This document shows, one piece after another, positions 53,296 to 61,987 of a stretch of DNA of 64,000 bases (its first letter is position 1; the number at the start of each line of letters is the position of its first letter). Location: positions 558,001 through 622,000 of the forward strand of contig NZ_JAIGNL010000001.1 of assembly GCF_019711395.1 (NCBI RefSeq), written 5' to 3'. The notes beneath the pieces were generated by a model. It searched no databases. It saw nothing but the letters and a program-made list of their open reading frames with translations, and was not told where the DNA came from. Source of the DNA: Qipengyuania xiapuensis (GTDB taxonomy: Bacteria; Pseudomonadota; Alphaproteobacteria; Sphingomonadales; Sphingomonadaceae). A program made the translations under genes and the position numbers.

Positions 53296-54632
53296 CAGAC
53301 GGCGTCCCTTACCGCGTCGCAAATTCGGTCGACGACGCGTTCGACCTGAGCGGCATCGTCGCCTTCAGCCATGACGCGGATCACCGGTTCCGTGCCCGAT
53401 GGACGGATCACGAGGCGGCCCGAGCCTTCCAGTTCCTTCTCGGCTTCGGCGATCACCGATTTGACGCTCTCGGCCTCCAGCGGCTTGCCGCCCGAATAGC
53501 GCACGTTCTTGAGCAGCTGCGGGACCGGATCGAAGACATGCAGCAGTTCGCTCGCAGGCTTGCCCGAGCGGACCACGCTCGCAAGGACGCGCAGCGCGGC
53601 CACCGTCCCGTCACCGGTCGTGCCGTAATCGGTCAGGATCATGTGGCCGGACTGCTCTCCGCCGACGTTGAAGCCGCCTTCTTTCATCCTCTCGAGCACG
53701 TAGCGGTCGCCGACCTTGGTGCGCTCAAGCGTCAGGCCCTTGTCCTTGAGATAGCGTTCGAGGCCGAGGTTGCTCATCACGGTGGCGACCACGCCGCCGC
53801 CCTTGAGATCTCCGCGGTCGTTGAGGCGCGTGGCGATGAGGCCCATGATCTGGTCGCCGTCGACTGCCTGGCCCTTCTCGTCGATCACGATCAGCCGGTC
53901 GGCATCGCCGTCGAGCGCGATCCCTATGTCCGCGCCTTCCGCGACAACACGCGCCTTGATCGCGTCGAGCGCGGTAGAGCCCACGCCGTCGTTGATGTTC
54001 GTGCCGTTAGGCTCGGTGCCCATGGCGATGACTTCGGCGCCCAGTTCCCAGATCGCGCTGGGGGCGACCTGGTAGGCCGCGCCGTTGGCGCAATCGACCA
54101 CGACCTTGAGCCCGTCGAATCGGATGTCGCTCGCCACCGACTGCTTGACCGCGTGGATATAGCGCCCGCTCGCATCGTCGATCCGCCGCGCGCGCCCGAT
54201 CCGATCGGGCTGGACCAGCAGCGGCTCCTGCTCGATCAGCAATTCGATCGCCGCTTCGGCCTCGTCGGACAGCTTGTAGCCGTCGGGCCCGAAGAGCTTG
54301 ATGCCGTTGTCCTCGAACGGGTTGTGGCTGGCCGATATCATCACGCCGAGATCCGCGCGCATCTCGCGCGTCAGGAGCGCGATCGCAGGCGTCGGAAGCG
54401 GGCCGGTCATGATCACGTCCATGCCCACGCTGGTGAAGCCTGCCACCAGCGCGCTCTCCATCATGTAGCCCGAAAGGCGCGTATCCTTGCCGATCACCAC
54501 ACGATGCCGGTGGCCGCCGCGCAGGAAGTGCGTTCCCGCCGCCTGGCCCACCTTCATCACGGTCGCGGCGGTCATCGCACCCTGGTTGGTGCGGCCACGA
54601 ATACCGTCGGTGCCGAAGAACTTGCGCGCCAT
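53295..54632 (-). CDS. glmM: Phosphoglucosamine mutase
   Basis: Converts glucosamine-6-phosphate to glucosamine-1-phosphate for UDP-GlcNAc. The 445-residue product has [10 protein letters not shown] at the N-terminus, the phosphoserine loop ISASHNP (Ser102), the metal-binding DGDADR motif and the C-terminal [11 protein letters not shown] phosphate-binding loop. All catalytic segments are intact. It starts a three-gene unit with the DUF1272 gene and thiD. Confidence 0.96.
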   Translation of the reverse strand: MARKFFGTDGIRGRTNQGAMTAATVMKVGQAAGTHFLRGGHRHRVVIGKDTRLSGYMMESALVAGFTSVGMDVIMTGPLPTPAIALLTREMRADLGVMISASHNPFEDNGIKLFGPDGYKLSDEAEAAIELLIEQEPLLVQPDRIGRARRIDDASGRYIHAVKQSVASDIRFDGLKVVVDCANGAAYQVAPSAIWELGAEVIAMGTEPNGTNINDGVGSTALDAIKARVVAEGADIGIALDGDADRLIVIDEKGQAVDGDQIMGLIATRLNDRGDLKGGGVVATVMSNLGLERYLKDKGLTLERTKVGDRYVLERMKEGGFNVGGEQSGHMILTDYGTTGDGTVAALRVLASVVRSGKPASELLHVFDPVPQLLKNVRYSGGKPLEAESVKSVIAEAEKELEGSGRLVIRPSGTEPVIRVMAEGDDAAQVERVVDRICDAVRDAV

Positions 54633-54805
54633 AAATGCCTTTCCCTGCTTCTGCGGACCCTTGTTACGCCTTCACAAGGCAAAGAAAAGTCCACTCGTCC
54701 CCCTTTTCGTGGCGCTTATCGCGCCCTAGTGCAACTTCGCGCGCCTTGGTGCGTTAGGGTCGCAACGGAATTATATTCACACCAACCCAAGAGGGGACCA
54801 TTCGC

Positions 54806-55417
54806 ATGGCTTTTGAGCTGATCGACCTTCCTTATGACGACACCGCACTGGAGCCTGCGGTCTCGGCGAAGACGCTGAGCTTCCACCACGGCAAGCACCA
54901 CAAGGCCTATATCGACAAGACCAATGCCGCGATCGAAGGCACCGATCATGCCGGCAAGTCGCTCGAAGAGGTGATCGCCGCAGCGCGCGGAAGCAACCAG
55001 GGCCTGTTCAACAATGCAGCCCAGAGCTGGAACCACGGCTTCTACTGGCACTCGATGGCAGCGGAAGAGACCTCCGCATCGGACGAACTCAAGAGCATGA
55101 TCGAGAGCACTTTCGGCTCGATCGACGATCTCAAGAAGAAGCTCGCCGAACGCGGTGCCGGCCACTTCGCCAGCGGCTGGGTCTGGCTGGCAGTCAAGAA
55201 TGGCGGCCTGACGATCGAGGAAACCCACGATGGCGACACGCTGGCCGACCAGGATGGCGTCAACCCGCTGCTCGTGATCGACCTGTGGGAGCATGCCTAC
55301 TATCTCGACCACCAGAATGCTCGCCCGGCATATCTCGATGCGGTCAACGGCAAGCTCAACTGGAGCTTCGCGAGCGAGAACCTCGCGCGCGGCACGACCT
55401 GGGCATATCCCGCCTGA
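54806..55417 (+). CDS. sodB: Superoxide dismutase (Fe type)
   Basis: Dismutates superoxide. The 203-residue product has metal ligands in LSFHHGKHHKAYI (His), WNHGFYW (His) and DLWEHAYYLDHQNAR (Asp/His). The second-sphere Gln in NNAAQSWNH at about residue 70 indicates the Fe type. GAGGGGAC stands before the ATG at 54806. No EcfG-type motif was seen upstream. It is transcribed alone and ends at a strong terminator. Confidence 0.95.
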   Translation: MAFELIDLPYDDTALEPAVSAKTLSFHHGKHHKAYIDKTNAAIEGTDHAGKSLEEVIAAARGSNQGLFNNAAQSWNHGFYWHSMAAEETSASDELKSMIESTFGSIDDLKKKLAERGAGHFASGWVWLAVKNGGLTIEETHDGDTLADQDGVNPLLVIDLWEHAYYLDHQNARPAYLDAVNGKLNWSFASENLARGTTWAYPA

Positions 55418-55439
55418 TCGCCTGATCCGGAAATTCGAA

Positions 55440-55478
55440 GAGGCCCGCTGCGTATCGACGCGGCGGGCCTTTTTATTT
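55440..55478 (+). terminator. Intrinsic terminator after sodB
   Basis: Stem AGGCCCGC/GCGGGCCT with an inner imperfect GC-rich part, then TTTTTATTTT. It overlaps the last bases of the convergent AI-2E-type permease gene. Confidence 0.9.
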
Positions 55479-56660
55479 TGTCGAAGCGTCCTGCGACATC
55501 TCGAGTACATTGGTCGAGAAGAGCGGCTCTCCGAAGATGAAGCCGATGAGGTTCGGCCTCCCGACATGGTCGAACAGCGCGGTGAGCATCAGCAGGATCG
55601 GCACCGAAAGAAGCGCACCGAACACGCCCCATATCCACGTGAAATAGGAAAGGGCGATGAGGATCAGCACAGGGTTCATGGTGAAGCGCGCGCCGAGGAT
55701 GGAAGGCGTCACCACATTCGCCTCGACCGTGTGCAGGCCGAGATAGGCGGCAGCCGGGATCAGGCCGATGAACACTGTTTCGGTCGTGGCGATCCCGAAC
55801 AGGGCGAGCAGCGCGACCATCAGCGTCGGTCCGATATAGGGCAGGAAATTCAGGATCGCGGCGAGGCCGCCCCACATGATCGGCGCATCGACGCCCAGCG
55901 CCCATGCGCCGAGCGCGACGATCACGCCCACCCCGACATTGATCAGGCCCACGGTCAGTATGTAGGCCGCGACACGGTCCTGCACCTCGCGCAATACGCG
56001 TGCCGCCTTGATGCTGGTGCCGAAGCTTGTGCGGCCGAACAGCAGGCGCTGGCGCAGGCGCACACGCGCCTCGATCATAAAGAAGGCCATCAGCAGCGTG
56101 AGGATCGTCTCGATCACCAGGCTCGGCGTTGCAAATGCAAGTTCCTCGAGCAGGCTGGGCGTTGCCACAACGACTTCGCGCGATTCGCCGCGGTCCATGA
56201 GATCGGCAAGCTGCTCGTTCATCTGGCCGATCCAGGCGAAGCGGTCGCGTAGGGCCGCAAACTGGTCGGCGACGTTCTGGGCCATCGCTGGAAGCTCGTC
56301 GAACAGCGCTACGGCCGGCTGCAGGATCAGCGCCAGCGCAAGCAGCAGGATGGCGAAGAAGAAGAGCAGCGAGATGATCGAGGCGAGGAGGTTGGGAATG
56401 CCCCAACCGTTGAGCTTGTCGGCGAGCGGCGAGAGAATCACCGTAAGGATCACGGCGGTCACGACCGGCAGGAAGACGACCGATCCGATCGAGAGGACGA
56501 AGGGCAGCGCGAAGAACAGGCCGAGGCCGATCAGCACCACCAATGCCGAGATCAGCCGCAATTCCTGTTCGGCAAACGCCATGCGCCGTCCGCGCACGGG
56601 CGCGGGTGCGGAGTCATTGCCGTTCTCAGGTGCAGGATCGCCGTCGCTCATCTCAACCAT
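55473..56660 (-). CDS. AI-2E family transporter (putative permease)
   Basis: A 395-residue integral membrane protein of the TqsA/PerM family, with about eight hydrophobic segments and the conserved LNFLPYIGPTL and FGALLSVPILLML regions. The true substrate is rarely known for this family; Na+/H+ or signal efflux roles have been proposed. Start options are ATG 56660 or 56648. It lies just downstream of ecfG on the same strand with a 33-base gap, and could be read through from the stress-sigma promoter. Confidence 0.87.
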   Translation of the reverse strand: MVEMSDGDPAPENGNDSAPAPVRGRRMAFAEQELRLISALVVLIGLGLFFALPFVLSIGSVVFLPVVTAVILTVILSPLADKLNGWGIPNLLASIISLLFFFAILLLALALILQPAVALFDELPAMAQNVADQFAALRDRFAWIGQMNEQLADLMDRGESREVVVATPSLLEELAFATPSLVIETILTLLMAFFMIEARVRLRQRLLFGRTSFGTSIKAARVLREVQDRVAAYILTVGLINVGVGVIVALGAWALGVDAPIMWGGLAAILNFLPYIGPTLMVALLALFGIATTETVFIGLIPAAAYLGLHTVEANVVTPSILGARFTMNPVLILIALSYFTWIWGVFGALLSVPILLMLTALFDHVGRPNLIGFIFGEPLFSTNVLEMSQDASTK

Positions 56661-56693
56661 TTCTGCCGCGCCGGCGGTGCGAGAGCAAGTTGC

Positions 56694-57302
56694 TTAGCTT
56701 CGCGCAGCGACGCCCTGTCCGGCAGCCACGTCATCCAATTCTTCGAGGATGGCGCGGTGAGCGGTGTCGTCGTCGATCGAGCGCTTGGGAATGGTGCCGT
56801 CGGCAAGCATCGTGTTGAGCGCTGAGCGCGCACGGCCCACGCGGCTCTTGATCGTGCCGACTGCGCAGCCGCAGATGTTTGCCGCTTCTTCGTAAGAGAA
56901 GCCGCCAGCGCCCACCAGCAGCAATGCCTCGCGGCGCTCCGGCGGCAGCGTCAGCAGTGCGCGGTGCATGTCGGACAGGTGGATCGGTTCCTCCTGGCCG
57001 GCGGGAGCCGTCAGCACACGCTCGGCGACCGTTTCGTCATATTCGCCGCGGAAGCGGTTGCGGCGCATGTCGGTGAGGTAGGCATTGCGCAGGATCACGA
57101 AGGTCCATGCACGCATGCTCGTCCCGGGCTGGAAGCGCTCCTGCGCCGCCCATGCCTTGAGGAGGGTTTCCTGCACGAGATCGTCGGCCATGTCGGCACG
57201 CCCGCAAAGCCCGCGCGCGAAGGCGCGGAGGTGGGGCACCACCTCGGTGAGCTCTCTCTTGAAATCGGCCTTCTCGGAGGCCGTCCGTTTTGTACCCCCC
57301 AT
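56694..57302 (-). CDS. ecfG: General stress response sigma factor EcfG
   Basis: An extracytoplasmic-function sigma factor of the ECF15/EcfG group, 202 residues. Region 2 shows ADMADDLVQETLLKAW and FVILRNAYLTDMRRNRFRGEYDE. Region 4 has LTLPPERREALLLVGAGGFSYEEAANICGCAVGTIKSRVGRAR. It directs transcription of stress genes when freed from NepR. The start overlaps the nepR stop by one base (TGATG). Its own promoter consensus lies upstream of nepR, so it is probably autoregulated. Confidence 0.95.
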   Translation of the reverse strand: MGGTKRTASEKADFKRELTEVVPHLRAFARGLCGRADMADDLVQETLLKAWAAQERFQPGTSMRAWTFVILRNAYLTDMRRNRFRGEYDETVAERVLTAPAGQEEPIHLSDMHRALLTLPPERREALLLVGAGGFSYEEAANICGCAVGTIKSRVGRARSALNTMLADGTIPKRSIDDDTAHRAILEELDDVAAGQGVAARS

Positions 57303-57472
57303 CAGTCCTTGTCATCCAGTTTCGAGAGAAGATCCTTGAAGCTGTCCGGCAGCGGTTCTTCGACCACCGAATCGTAGAGCTCGCGCAAGCCATTGGCCCA
57401 TTCGGGCTTCTCCTTGGCTTCCTGGCCAGCACCCTTTTCGGCCGGTGTTTCGGAAGTAGCTTTCGCGTTCAT
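57302..57472 (-). CDS. nepR: Anti-sigma factor NepR
   Basis: Small protein that holds EcfG inactive until phosphorylated PhyR binds it instead. The 56-residue product (start at 57472) is mostly charged. It carries the family signature WANGLRELYDSVVEEPLPDSFKDLLSKLD with the two predicted helices. An ATG at 57496 would add eight residues; no good ribosome site favours either. It is coupled with ecfG by a one-base overlap. Confidence 0.93.
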   Translation of the reverse strand: MNAKATSETPAEKGAGQEAKEKPEWANGLRELYDSVVEEPLPDSFKDLLSKLDDKD

Positions 57473-57559
57473 GCTCTGAGAATACGTCCTTACCATGACG
57501 GAAGCGCGCGCCCAATCTGCAGCGCCGGCCCCCGATTTCAATCCCACAGGTCCTCGCAC

Positions 57560-57584
57560 AACGTAGAAACCCGCATTCCGTTCC
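57560..57584 (-). promoter_or_regulatory. EcfG-type promoter of nepR-ecfG
   Basis: On the minus strand, GGAAC (57584-57580), 16-base spacer, CGTT (57563-57560): an exact match to the EcfG consensus. It is 88 bases before the nepR start at 57472. This predicts positive autoregulation of the operon. Confidence 0.85.
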
Positions 57585-57691
57585 GAAACGGGGGAAATTT
57601 GCCGTCAGGCGTGGAACCATCCGCCGACTAGCGGATACTAGGCGCACGGGTCGAACGCGAGAGAGGCGAAAAGCTGGTACAAGACGATCTT

Positions 57692-59350
57692 ATGCGACGT
57701 GGGCAGCGCCGGCGGTGGCTGGTCGACTATCCGCGCGCGGTGCCCCTGGGCATCTTCCTTCTTGTTGCAGCCATTACGGCACTCAGCGTCTTCTCGATCG
57801 AAAGCGGGGAGCGCGCCCGCGCGTCCGCGGAACTGAACCGCAAATCGATCTCGATGACCTCGGCGATCGAGCGCCGCGCCTATTCGAACTCGTCCTTCCT
57901 TCGCGCTGGTGCTGCGCTCTTCGGGTCGCAGGGCGAGGTCACGCCGGAAATGTTCCGTCAGTTCGTTTCCGAACTGCGTCTCGATGCCGATTATCGCGGT
58001 GCCGAAGGTATCGGCTGGGCTCCAGCCATCGGTGCTTCGGAGGCCGCCAATTTCGAGGCAACGCTCAATGAGGGGCGGATCGGGTTCACGCGGATCTCGC
58101 CTTCACTGGTGGAGAGCCCACGCCAGCAGCTGGTCCCCATACTCTACCTCCAGCCCGACACGCTGAGGAACCGCCGCGCGCTCGGTTACGACATGTATTC
58201 CGAGACCACCCGCCGCGAAGCGATGGACGAAGCGCAGCGCACCATCAGGCCGACGGCGAGCGGACGCATCACGCTTGTCCAGGAAGGTGAGGGCGAGGAT
58301 TACGGTTTCCTGATCTACATGCCGGTCATCGACGGCTTCGGCGCTTCGCGAAACCTGAAGGGGTTCATCTACAGCCCCTTCAACGCGTCGCAGTTCCTCG
58401 CCTCGGCGGCCGAGCTTGTCAGTGGCGACGAAGAGCGCGTGCGGCTCTACGACATCGATGGCGGCGAGCGCCGGCTCCTCGCGCAGATGGGCAGCTGGAC
58501 AGAGGACGGCGAAACGATCCAGCGCGACGTCGACCTTGCGAACCGCGACATGCTGCTCGTGGTGCAGTCTGCAAACGACGAGACGCTTTCGCCCCTGTCG
58601 ATGATCACACTGCTGTTCGGCCTCGCCGTCGCCAGCCTCCTCATGGTCGTCGCCCGGCTGCTCACCCAGCAGGCGCAGGAAGACAGCCGCTCGCTCGACT
58701 GGTTCGCCGAACAGAACTCGATCCGCAACTCGCTCACGCGCGAACTCAATCACCGCGTGAAGAACACGCTGGCGAACGTCCTGTCCATCGTTTCGCTGAC
58801 GCGGCGCCGCGCCGACTCGCTCGACGAATTCGCGACCGGTATCGACAACCGCATCCGCGCGCTGTCGGCGACGCATGATCTCCTTACCCAGTCGGAATGG
58901 GGAACGACGCCCATCGCATCTGTCGTGGGCGTGGAGCTCGCGCCCTATGCCAACGACCAGGACCACACCGTGCTGATCGAAGGGCCCGCAGTCGAGCTCG
59001 CGCCGAACGATGCGCTTTCGCTTGGCCTCGCGATCCACGAACTTGCGACCAATGCAGCAAAATACGGTGCGCTCAGCACGAGTGGCGGAAAAGTCGAGAT
59101 CACCTGGTCATTGGTCAACGAGCAGCTGGCCAGCATCGTATGGGTCGAGAGCAAAGGCCCCGAAGTCACCCTGCCCAAGAAGCGCGGTTTCGGCATCGAC
59201 CTCATCGAGAAGATCGTCGCCCACGAGCTGCGCCATCCGGTCGAACTGGAATTCCTGCCCGAGGGCGTGCGGTGCAAGCTTCTCGTTCCGGTACGCGAAC
59301 CGAGCGAATTCGAGCTTCGCAGCAGCTCCCAGAACAACCACGATAGCTGA
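57692..59350 (+). CDS. CHASE-domain HWE/HisKA_2 histidine kinase (PhyK-like)
   Basis: A 552-residue membrane sensor kinase. A first membrane helix (about 17-37) and a second (about 305-325) flank a periplasmic CHASE domain (about 70-230) with the SELRLDADYRGAEGIGWAP and ESPRQQLVPILYL patterns. The kinase core has His354 in RELNHRVKNTLAN and the N-box LATNAAKYGALS, both typical of the HWE/HisKA_2 class that phosphorylates PhyR. It lies between nepR-ecfG and phyR and is divergent from the former, as in classical PhyR loci. Confidence 0.92.
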   Translation: MRRGQRRRWLVDYPRAVPLGIFLLVAAITALSVFSIESGERARASAELNRKSISMTSAIERRAYSNSSFLRAGAALFGSQGEVTPEMFRQFVSELRLDADYRGAEGIGWAPAIGASEAANFEATLNEGRIGFTRISPSLVESPRQQLVPILYLQPDTLRNRRALGYDMYSETTRREAMDEAQRTIRPTASGRITLVQEGEGEDYGFLIYMPVIDGFGASRNLKGFIYSPFNASQFLASAAELVSGDEERVRLYDIDGGERRLLAQMGSWTEDGETIQRDVDLANRDMLLVVQSANDETLSPLSMITLLFGLAVASLLMVVARLLTQQAQEDSRSLDWFAEQNSIRNSLTRELNHRVKNTLANVLSIVSLTRRRADSLDEFATGIDNRIRALSATHDLLTQSEWGTTPIASVVGVELAPYANDQDHTVLIEGPAVELAPNDALSLGLAIHELATNAAKYGALSTSGGKVEITWSLVNEQLASIVWVESKGPEVTLPKKRGFGIDLIEKIVAHELRHPVELEFLPEGVRCKLLVPVREPSEFELRSSSQNNHDS

Positions 59351-59412
59351 TCCTGCGCGCCTGCCGCCGGGACCAGCATCCGGCTGATCGTTTTCCGATC
59401 ATCGCATAGAAA

Positions 59413-59440
59413 GGGCCGCCCGGATCGCTCCGGACGGCCC
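59413..59440 (-). terminator. Terminator after phyR
   Basis: Minus-strand stem GGGCCGTCCGGA / TCCGGGCGGCCC (one G-U) with loop GCGA, followed by TTTCT. It lies between the convergent kinase gene and phyR. Confidence 0.8.
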
Positions 59441-59466
59441 ATTCCCCTTTTGAACTGTAAGCTGTC

Positions 59467-60258
59467 TCAGCCCAGCGGGCGGCTCGATCCGAAGAACAGC
59501 GCCTGGCTGATCGCCGCGCGGACCGTCTGCTCCTGGAAAGGCTTGGTCACGAGATATGTCGGCTCGGGACGGTCGCCGGTCAGCAGGCGCTCGGGATAGG
59601 CGGTAATGAAAATCACCGGCACGCTGTCGATGGCGAGAATGTCGTCCACCGCATCGAGGCCCGAGGAACCGTCGGCCAACTGGATGTCGGCGAGCACGAG
59701 ACCGGGCGTCTTCTCGGCGACCACTTCCTGTGCCTGCGTACGCGTGGCGGCCGTGCCACACACTTCGTGGCCCAGCGAGGTGACGAGGTCTTCGAGCTGC
59801 ATCGAGATCAGCGGCTCGTCTTCGATGATGAGAACGCTGGTCGCGCTCTCGCGGTCGATTTCGCCGACGGCTTCCTGGACGAGGCGTTCGACCTGATCGC
59901 CCTCGAGCTCCATGATTTCCGCGGCCTGGTCGACCGAGAAGTCTTCCAGCGTGGTCAGGAGAAGTGCCTGGCGGTTCAGCGGAGTGATCGACTTCAGCCG
60001 ATCCTGCGCCGCGCCCTCGCGGCCGGTATCGCCTTCGCTGTCGGGCACATCCATATAGGCGCTCGACCAGACCTTGTTGAAGGCGCGGTAGAGCGGCACG
60101 CGGCCGCCTTCGAGCGAGGCTTTGAGCTGTTCGTCTGCCAGCGCGGCTTCAAGCGTCGCGCGGACGAATGCGTCCCCCGTTGCCTGCGAGCCTGTCAGCG
60201 CACGCGCGTAGCGGCGCAGATAAGGTAGGTTTTTAGCAATCTGGTCACCAAGCGACAT
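59467..60258 (-). CDS. phyR: Anti-anti-sigma response regulator PhyR
   Basis: Core regulator of the general stress response. The 263-residue product has a sigma-like N-terminal domain (about 8-135) that mimics EcfG. A receiver domain follows with Asp191 (LVLADIQLADGSSG) and the KPF motif near 245. Phosphorylation exposes the sigma-like part to bind NepR. It is preceded by an exact EcfG promoter match and is divergent from the FNR-type regulator. Confidence 0.96.
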   Translation of the reverse strand: MSLGDQIAKNLPYLRRYARALTGSQATGDAFVRATLEAALADEQLKASLEGGRVPLYRAFNKVWSSAYMDVPDSEGDTGREGAAQDRLKSITPLNRQALLLTTLEDFSVDQAAEIMELEGDQVERLVQEAVGEIDRESATSVLIIEDEPLISMQLEDLVTSLGHEVCGTAATRTQAQEVVAEKTPGLVLADIQLADGSSGLDAVDDILAIDSVPVIFITAYPERLLTGDRPEPTYLVTKPFQEQTVRAAISQALFFGSSRPLG

Positions 60259-60287
60259 AGAACCCCTTCCGTGGTTTGCGCGATGAG

Positions 60288-60312
60288 AACGCCTGCCCGC
60301 GCCATCGGTTCC
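60288..60312 (-). promoter_or_regulatory. EcfG-type promoter of phyR
   Basis: On the minus strand, GGAAC (60312-60308), 16-base spacer, CGTT (60291-60288): exact consensus, with the -10 about 30 bases before the phyR start. This predicts positive feedback. Confidence 0.85.
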
Positions 60313-60413
60313 AGCAACCTCTTAGCAATTCTCGCAATTTGACAAATGATATTATTGCGCGGACTAAGCCCGCGCTGCCGAACCGGATTCCTGTGGCCTA
60401 TGGGGAGCTGCAC

Positions 60414-61160
60414 ATGTTCGAAGTTGCCGATCCGTATGATTGCCTGAATTGCCCGTTGCAGGACTGTCCCGGCCTGCGCCCGCTGGAAAGGCGGCAGCGG
60501 GCCTACATGAACGATTTCAAGAAGGGCGAGCTTCGCTTCGAGCGCGGGGACACCATTCTGGAAGAAGGCGAGGATGCGAACCACCTCTACACCGTTCTCG
60601 AAGGCGTGCTGATCCGTTTCCGCTCGCTCGAGGACGGGCGGCGCCAGATCGTGAACTTCATGTTCCCCGGAGACCTCGTGGGGCTGCAGGGTGCGTTCGA
60701 CGAACCGGCGAGCCATTCGGTCGAGGCGCTGATCGAGGCGCGCCTGTGCGTGTTCCCGCGCTCCGACTTCGTCTCGCTCATCAAGGAACATCCGCGTCTC
60801 GGCTACGACATCACCTGGCTGGCGGCGAAGGAAGAGACCGAGCTGGAAGGCCACATCGTTTCTCTCGGGCAGCGCAGTGCCAAAGAGAGAGTGGTGTTCC
60901 TCGCCGCATGGCTGGTCGACCGCGCGCTCGCGACCGGTCTCGCCGACGAAGGCAACAGGCTGACCATTCCGGTGACACAGTCGCAGATCGCCGACATGCT
61001 CGGCCTCTCGCTAGTGCACACCAATCGCACAATCCGCGCTCTCGACCGCGAAGGCCTCGTCGAATGGAATTCGCGCGAGCTTTGCGTGCCGAACATGGAC
61101 AAGGCCGCCGATTACGCCGGTTTCGACCGCGCCGGCCGAAGCTCCAGGCCCTTCATCTGA
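60414..61160 (+). CDS. Crp/Fnr-family transcriptional regulator (FNR type)
   Basis: A 248-residue regulator with an N-terminal cyclic-nucleotide-binding-like domain (about 20-130) and a C-terminal winged helix (SQIADMLGLSLVHTNRTIRALDREG). The N-terminus has Cys10, Cys13 and Cys18, and a fourth Cys at 112. E. coli FNR has 20, 23, 29 and 122, so the spacing fits a [4Fe-4S] oxygen sensor. The start is ATG at 60414 with GGGGAG upstream; the longer open frame runs through the phyR promoter. Divergent from phyR. Confidence 0.9.
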   Translation: MFEVADPYDCLNCPLQDCPGLRPLERRQRAYMNDFKKGELRFERGDTILEEGEDANHLYTVLEGVLIRFRSLEDGRRQIVNFMFPGDLVGLQGAFDEPASHSVEALIEARLCVFPRSDFVSLIKEHPRLGYDITWLAAKEETELEGHIVSLGQRSAKERVVFLAAWLVDRALATGLADEGNRLTIPVTQSQIADMLGLSLVHTNRTIRALDREGLVEWNSRELCVPNMDKAADYAGFDRAGRSSRPFI

Positions 61161-61295
61161 TTTGGAAAATGCAGAGTTTCTGCGCGGGCCAAAAAAATTT
61201 TGACCTGCGTGGGAACCCCATTCCGGTTGGTCCATTTAGCTTATGTCACCGCCGAGACCCCCCCTCCCGTCCAAGCGGCTGGTGATACGATCCCG

Positions 61296-61332
61296 AAAGG
61301 CCTTCGCTCCATGAGAGCGGAGGCCTTTTTTC
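61296..61332 (+). terminator. Intrinsic terminator downstream of the FNR-type gene
   Basis: Stem AAAGGCCTTCGCTC / GAGCGGAGGCCTTT with loop CATG region and a six-T tail. It lies about 135 bases beyond the stop, leaving a long 3' region that might hold a small RNA. Confidence 0.9.
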
Positions 61333-61411
61333 TTGTGCACGCAGAAATGCGGCGCCGTGGGATTACGGCAAACGCATTTCGAAGCTGGAGAGAGGTGCGG
61401 CGAGCGGGCGC

Positions 61412-61849
61412 TTACTTCGCGCCCAGTGCTCCGCGCAGGCGCTTGATGATGCCGGTGCGCTCGGGCTGGCCCAGCAGGCTCAATAGATCCGCGCTGTCAT
61501 AGGGCTTTTCCAGCACGCAGCCGAGAACGGCCACGTCTTCCGGAATGTCCTGCGGCGCGCCGGTCGAGAAGATCACGCGCGGGGGTTTCGGGCCGAGCGT
61601 TTCCACCAGCTCGGCAACCGCCCATCCATCGTCACGATCGGCAAGGTGTACGTCGAGGACGATGGCATCGGGCTTTTTGCGCCTCAGCGCCTCGAGGGCC
61701 TGGTCGGTGGTGGTGCACAGCACGACTTCCTTGACGCCTGCATCTTCCAGCGCGCCCTGGAGGTTGAGCGAAAGGATGGCGTCATCCTCCACGACCAGGA
61801 CGTAGTTGGGCAGCTTGGGTGCTGCAGTCTTCTTGCTGCTGGACTTCAT
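61412..61849 (-). CDS. Single-domain response regulator
   Basis: A 145-residue stand-alone receiver with no output domain: basic N-terminal tail, acid pocket Glu21/Asp22/Asp23, phospho-acceptor Asp66 (IVLDVHLA), Thr in VIFSTGAP and a Lys-Pro-Tyr (EKPYD). The FSTG-x pattern recalls FAT GUY-type regulators such as SdrG of the Sphingomonas stress response, but the match is partial. The start at 61849 follows an exact EcfG promoter match by about 50 bases. Confidence 0.9.
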   Translation of the reverse strand: MKSSSKKTAAPKLPNYVLVVEDDAILSLNLQGALEDAGVKEVVLCTTTDQALEALRRKKPDAIVLDVHLADRDDGWAVAELVETLGPKPPRVIFSTGAPQDIPEDVAVLGCVLEKPYDSADLLSLLGQPERTGIIKRLRGALGAK

Positions 61850-61900
61850 TCTAACCCGTCGATGCAGGAGCACAGCCCCATCGCGGGCTCCAGTAACTCG

Positions 61901-61925
61901 AACGGTGTCGGCAGCCCGGCGTTCC
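61901..61925 (-). promoter_or_regulatory. EcfG-type promoter of the single-domain response regulator
   Basis: On the minus strand, GGAAC (61925-61921), 16-base spacer, CGTT (61904-61901): exact match. It lies in the 138-base gap between the GNAT-like gene stop and this gene's start. Confidence 0.85.
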
Positions 61926-61987
61926 CGCCGTGCAACATTCAGCCATGCATGTGTTGCCGCAAGGCCACTCGTTACTGAGCCCCGGTG

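Noticed and set aside
57611-57640. EcfG promoter for the CHASE-HWE kinase
   Set aside because: GGAAC is present on the plus strand, but the sequence 16-17 bases later (GATA) does not match CGTT.
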